Of a stretch of 64,000 nt of DNA, positions 63,662 to 64,000 are shown in pieces. The DNA lies in NCBI RefSeq assembly GCF_020923495.1, contig NZ_CP064048.1:3101001-3165000 (forward strand). Direction: 5' to 3'. The notes beneath the pieces were generated by a model. It did no database searches, had not been told where the DNA came from, and was given only the letters and a program-made list of their open reading frames with translations. How positions within the stretch are numbered: the first letter of the stretch is position 1; each line of letters starts with the position of its first letter. A program made the position numbers and the translations under genes. This DNA is from Brevibacillus sedimenti (lineage in GTDB: Bacteria > Bacillota > Bacilli > Brevibacillales > Brevibacillaceae).

Positions 63662-64000
63662 TTACGTTCCGATCAACAACAGGCCGTTATCGATCAACTG
63701 CGCCTGCTCCTCGCCTTTCTCGCGCAGCGCTTCCAATGCCAGGCGAAGCTGTGCCTGTTTGTCCGGGAGCAGGCCGCGTTTGTGGAGAACCTCCAGGATT
63801 TCCAGACGAATCAGCCAGTCGTCCGTATAGGCCTCGTCAACTTCCCGCAGCACTTCCGCCAGTACACGCTGCGCCGTCTCGGCAGCAGGTGCCTGTTCGC
63901 GAATGTCGCGCACCTGCTGATACAACCGATGCAGCCGTTTTTGCTCCGGACTGTACACCGGGCGTCTGGCGTTGACGGCCGAAGGCTTGTGCGTGCCGGT
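63662..64000 (-). CDS. C-terminus of a probable aromatic amino-acid hydroxylase
   Basis: The frame is open through the right edge of the window, so only the last 112 residues are seen. THKPSAVNARRPVYSPEQKR followed by LHRLYQQVRDIRE and DDWLIRLEILEVLHKRG recalls the C-terminal helical extension of Bacillus-type phenylalanine-4-hydroxylases. The catalytic domain is outside. A start at GTG 63958 is unlikely because there is no ribosome site. The family call is from memory of that extension and should be treated as provisional. Confidence 0.45.
   Translation of the reverse strand, partial: TGTHKPSAVNARRPVYSPEQKRLHRLYQQVRDIREQAPAAETAQRVLAEVLREVDEAYTDDWLIRLEILEVLHKRGLLPDKQAQLRLALEALREKGEEQAQLIDNGLLLIGT

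Overview
The window is about 64 kb of moderately GC-rich DNA from a spore-forming Bacillota, most likely Brevibacillus or a close relative in Paenibacillaceae. The evidence is an alpha/beta-type small acid-soluble spore protein, a KapB homologue, a LysM-GH18 spore-type hydrolase, a spore-coat-like glycosyltransferase, strong AGGAGG ribosome sites with frequent GTG/TTG starts, a Bacillus-type LexA box and Bacillota-type riboswitches. The genus is inferred from gene content only. Most genes lie on the minus strand.

Layout. 0-10 kb: SASP, an orphan 5'-3' exonuclease, a RavA/ViaA-like MoxR-VWA pair, an ion-transporter-type permease, a frameshifted YyaL-family gene and a TetR/DUF2306 pair. 10-24 kb: amino-acid permease, ComB, an APH-fold kinase, a cyclic-di-AMP riboswitch in front of a secreted CAP protein, peptide deformylase, an aminotransferase, a MarR/YczE operon, two polytopic acyltransferase-type proteins, BrnQ and an alpha/beta hydrolase. 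24-30.5 kb: a 5-oxoprolinase operon (pxpB, pxpC, pxpA, frameshifted ycsG, ycsI, purine-type permease), preceded by a promoter, an IclR-type operator and a truncated IclR regulator. 30.5-33.5 kb: a two-module PBP4-type D,D-peptidase gene broken by one base. 35-41 kb: a thiamine operon controlled by a TPP riboswitch and terminator (thiS, thiG, ylmB, tenA, thiZ, thiX, thiY). It combines thiazole synthesis with salvage of degraded thiamine pyrimidines. 41-54.8 kb: kapB, alaX, the LysM-GH18 protein, aldehyde dehydrogenase with DUF779, an orphan SerA-type ACT module, mnmA, a phospholipase A2-like protein, a WG-repeat protein, DUF2935, an SOS-controlled WYL/HTH/YolD operon and an iron alcohol dehydrogenase.

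55.5-56.9 kb holds four minus-strand tRNA genes (Thr, Tyr, Leu, Gly). Downstream of tRNA-Gly is a decayed integrative element: a displaced copy of the tRNA 3' end, small phage-like genes and the frameshifted C-terminus of a tyrosine integrase. 57-64 kb: a thioredoxin-fold protein, DUF962, a CapA-family protein, a TlpA-CcdA thiol redox pair, a PAS histidine kinase and the end of what is probably an aromatic amino-acid hydroxylase.

Three genes (yyaL, ycsG, dacB) each lack one base in a G/C run. This may be assembly error rather than real gene decay, and the reads should be checked before any of them is called a pseudogene. I saw no insertion sequences, CRISPR arrays or rRNA genes.
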